Assembly (NCBI RefSeq): GCF_008087625.1
Contig: NZ_CP042997.1
Location: forward strand, 8,060,001 to 8,124,000
From: Aquisphaera giovannonii
GTDB lineage: Bacteria > Planctomycetota > Planctomycetia > Isosphaerales > Isosphaeraceae
DNA length: 64,000 bases
Reading direction: 5' to 3'
In this document: positions 62,275 to 64,000 of the stretch, piece after piece
Position numbering within the stretch: position 1 is the first letter of the stretch
How the letters are laid out: every line of letters starts with the position of its first letter
The notes under the pieces: model-generated
Database searches by the model: none
Seen by the model: the letters and a program-made list of their open reading frames with translations, nothing else
Told to the model about the DNA's origin: nothing
Translations under genes and position numbers: made by a program

Positions 62275-64000
62275 TCAGCTTTCCTGCAAGGTTGGAGGGG
62301 CCGCGGCCGCGCGGACCTCGACGAGGTTGTCGAAGAACGTCGCGCCGCCCCCCATGTCGGCGAGGGCGGAGGAGGTCGTGCTGTTGGCGTTCGAGCCGCC
62401 GGGCACCAGCCTGTTCCAGTAGATCCCCGTCGCGACGGCCACGCCCGGCCGCACGCTCCCCGTGAGGGCGACGCGGGCGTGGAAGGCGCCCCGGTCGTTG
62501 TAGACGAGGGCCCACTGGCCCTCGCCGAGCGACCGTGACCGCGCGTCCTCGTCGGCCAGCTCGATGGTCGGGTCGCCGGCCGCGGCGCGATGCCTCGGGT
62601 TGTTCGCGAACGTCGAGTTCAGGAACTGCTCGCGGGGCGGGCTGAGCAACTGGATCGGGAACCGAGCCGCGAGGTCCGGGCGGGCCTGCGGGTCTTCCAG
62701 CGGGGGCGTGTACGTCGGCAGGGGGTCCATCCCGTCGGCGAGCATCCGCTCGGAATAGAGCTCGCACTTGCCCGACGGCGTCGGGAAGGCCCCGTCGGCG
62801 AAGGGGGCGTAGTCGGCCGGGATATTCAGCCGCACCGCCCCCTCGGCCATCAGCCGCTCGGGCGTGATCCCGGCGAGGGTCGGCCCGCCGTGGAGGGCCT
62901 CGCGGATCAGCGTCTCGTCGTCGGGGAAGAGCCCGGCCTCGAAGCCCATCCGCGCCGCCAGGGCGCGGAAGACGTCGTTGTTGGACCGGCATTCGCCGAG
63001 CGGCGCGATCGCCGGGGCGTTGTACATCACGTCGTGATGGCCGTAGGAGCCGAGGATGTCCACGTGCTCGAGCTGGGACGTGGCGGGGAGGACGATGTCC
63101 GCGTAGTCCGCCGTGTCGGTCCGGAACAGCTCGTGGACGACCGTGAACAGGTCGTCCCGCCCCAGCCCGGCGAGCACCCTGCGCTGATCGGGCGTGACGG
63201 CCGCGGGATTGCTGTTATACACATACAACGCCTTGACCGGAGGCCCGGGCAGCTCGCCGGCGAGGGCCCGGCCCAGCTCGTTCATGTTGATCGTCCGCGT
63301 GCCGGGGGGCGAGAGGTCGGGCCGCGTGAGCCGGTCCATGGCGAAGTCGTAGGTGCCGCTCGTCGAGAGCAGGGCACCGCCGCCGTGGTCGCGCCACGAG
63401 CCGACGATCGCGGGCAAACAGGCGATCGTCCGCACGGCCATCCCGCCCCCGCCGTGCCGCTGCATCCCGTAGTTCAGGCGGATGAGCGAGGGCCGCGTCG
63501 TCGCGAGCTTCCGGGCGAGGGCTTCGATGGTCGCCACATCCACGCCCGTGATGCCCGCCACGCGGCCCGGCGGGTATTCCTCGAGCACGCGGCGGCGGAG
63601 CATGTCGGCCCCGACGGTGGCCCTCGCCAGGTAGTCGCCGTCCTGGAGCCCCTCCCGCCAGATCACGTGCATGAGCCCCAGCGCGAGCGCCGCGTCGGTC
63701 CCGGGCCGCGGGGCGACGTGCCAGTCGGATCGGCGGGCGGTCGGGCTGCGGAACGGGTCGATGGTGACGATCGTCGCCCCTTGCGTCCTCCGCGCCTCGA
63801 CCATCAGGCTCCAGTGATGGCTGTTGGTGTGGGCCGTGTTCGAGCCCCAGTTGATGATGAGCCTGCACCGCGGCGTGCCCATCGGGTCGGCGCCGAGGCG
63901 GCCGCGGCCGACGGTATACTCGTAGCCGACGCCGCCGGCCGAGGCGCAGATGGCGCGGTCGAGCTTCGTCGCCCCCAGGCGGTGGAAGAACCGCCGGTCC
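62275..64000 (-). CDS. Molybdopterin oxidoreductase (bis-MGD family), 3' part
   Basis: About 575 C-terminal residues; the gene continues past the right edge (the frame is open through 63999, ...DRRFFHRLGATKLDRAIC). Features: AGGVGYEYTVGRGRLGADP, RLIINWGSNTAHTNSHHW, the MGD-binding GATIVTIDPFRSPTARRSDW, DAALALGLMHVI, RLNYGMQRHGGGGMAVRTIA, and YADIVLPATSQLEHVDILGS. The C-terminal domain ends near PGGSNANSTTSSALADMGGG. This is the formate-dehydrogenase/nitrate-reductase superfamily. The N-terminal Fe-S Cys cluster and the Mo ligand lie outside the window, so the substrate cannot be given. The shared strand with the glutaredoxin gene suggests co-expression. Confidence 0.93.
   Translation of the reverse strand, partial: DRRFFHRLGATKLDRAICASAGGVGYEYTVGRGRLGADPMGTPRCRLIINWGSNTAHTNSHHWSLMVEARRTQGATIVTIDPFRSPTARRSDWHVAPRPGTDAALALGLMHVIWREGLQDGDYLARATVGADMLRRRVLEEYPPGRVAGITGVDVATIEALARKLATTRPSLIRLNYGMQRHGGGGMAVRTIACLPAIVGSWRDHGGGALLSTSGTYDFAMDRLTRPDLSPPGTRTINMNELGRALAGELPGPPVKALYVYNSNPAAVTPDQRRVLAGLGRDDLFTVVHELFRTDTADYADIVLPATSQLEHVDILGSYGHHDVMYNAPAIAPLGECRSNNDVFRALAARMGFEAGLFPDDETLIREALHGGPTLAGITPERLMAEGAVRLNIPADYAPFADGAFPTPSGKCELYSERMLADGMDPLPTYTPPLEDPQARPDLAARFPIQLLSPPREQFLNSTFANNPRHRAAAGDPTIELADEDARSRSLGEGQWALVYNDRGAFHARVALTGSVRPGVAVATGIYWNRLVPGGSNANSTTSSALADMGGGATFFDNLVEVRAAAAPPTLQES

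Overview
The window is a very GC-rich chromosomal segment. Gene content and protein style point to a planctomycete, most likely family Isosphaeraceae (relatives of Singulisphaera, Aquisphaera, Paludisphaera or Tautonia). The clues are long Ala/Pro/Gly-rich linkers, secreted HEAT and thioredoxin-fold proteins, a coproheme decarboxylase (HemQ) beside a Maf protein, a pRiA4b ORF-3-like protein, an Rpn-type nuclease, a BlaI/M56 pair and an ISKra4-type insertion sequence. The genus is an inference from content; no rRNA or tRNA gene is present to confirm it.

Layout. 1-2 kb: the tail of an M3 peptidase and an unknown protein carrying a perfect 25-bp inverted repeat inside its reading frame. 2.1-7.0 kb: a metal-type RND efflux pair (permease then adaptor, overlapping ATGA) behind a good sigma-70-like promoter. 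7.2-11.4 kb: a small unknown protein, ADP-glucose pyrophosphorylase (glgC) and a two-gene ABC exporter. 10.9-15.2 kb (minus): a glycosyltransferase-like gene whose frame runs deep into the convergent ABC permease gene, a D-amino-acid-type aminotransferase, and a secreted TlpA-like protein without the redox cysteines. 15.5-21.6 kb (minus): a four-gene cluster of TPM-domain membrane protein, PspA/IM30, AAA+ ATPase and a 100-residue protein. It looks like an envelope-stress or membrane-remodelling module and is the most interesting system here. 21.8-23.4 kb: a complete ISKra4-type element with matching terminal repeats and a transposase split by a -1 frame change at an A6G5 run.

23.7-37.4 kb: a membrane Ser/Thr kinase ending in an Ada-like Cys domain, hemQ-maf, a lone receiver protein, secreted and membrane proteins with clear terminators, a phosphohexomutase-HAD pair, a sigma-like protein, peroxiredoxin and archease back to back, and a PfkB-type kinase. 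37.6-49.8 kb: FtsH, an RsmG-SpoU fusion methyltransferase, MoaB, a HEAT protein, type-4 uracil-DNA glycosylase, a CHASE3/PAS histidine kinase, an Rpn-like nuclease, and a BlaI-M56 operon whose promoter lies inside an 18-bp-arm palindrome. 49.8-64 kb: ligA, ndk, a CocE-type hydrolase, a CPPC thioredoxin-fold protein, a PHB-depolymerase-like esterase, an MFS exporter, cobalamin adenosyltransferase, a PD40-repeat protein, DinB, a glutaredoxin and the 3' part of a molybdopterin oxidoreductase.

Most genes are single units or pairs of housekeeping type. I saw no tRNA, rRNA or CRISPR array.
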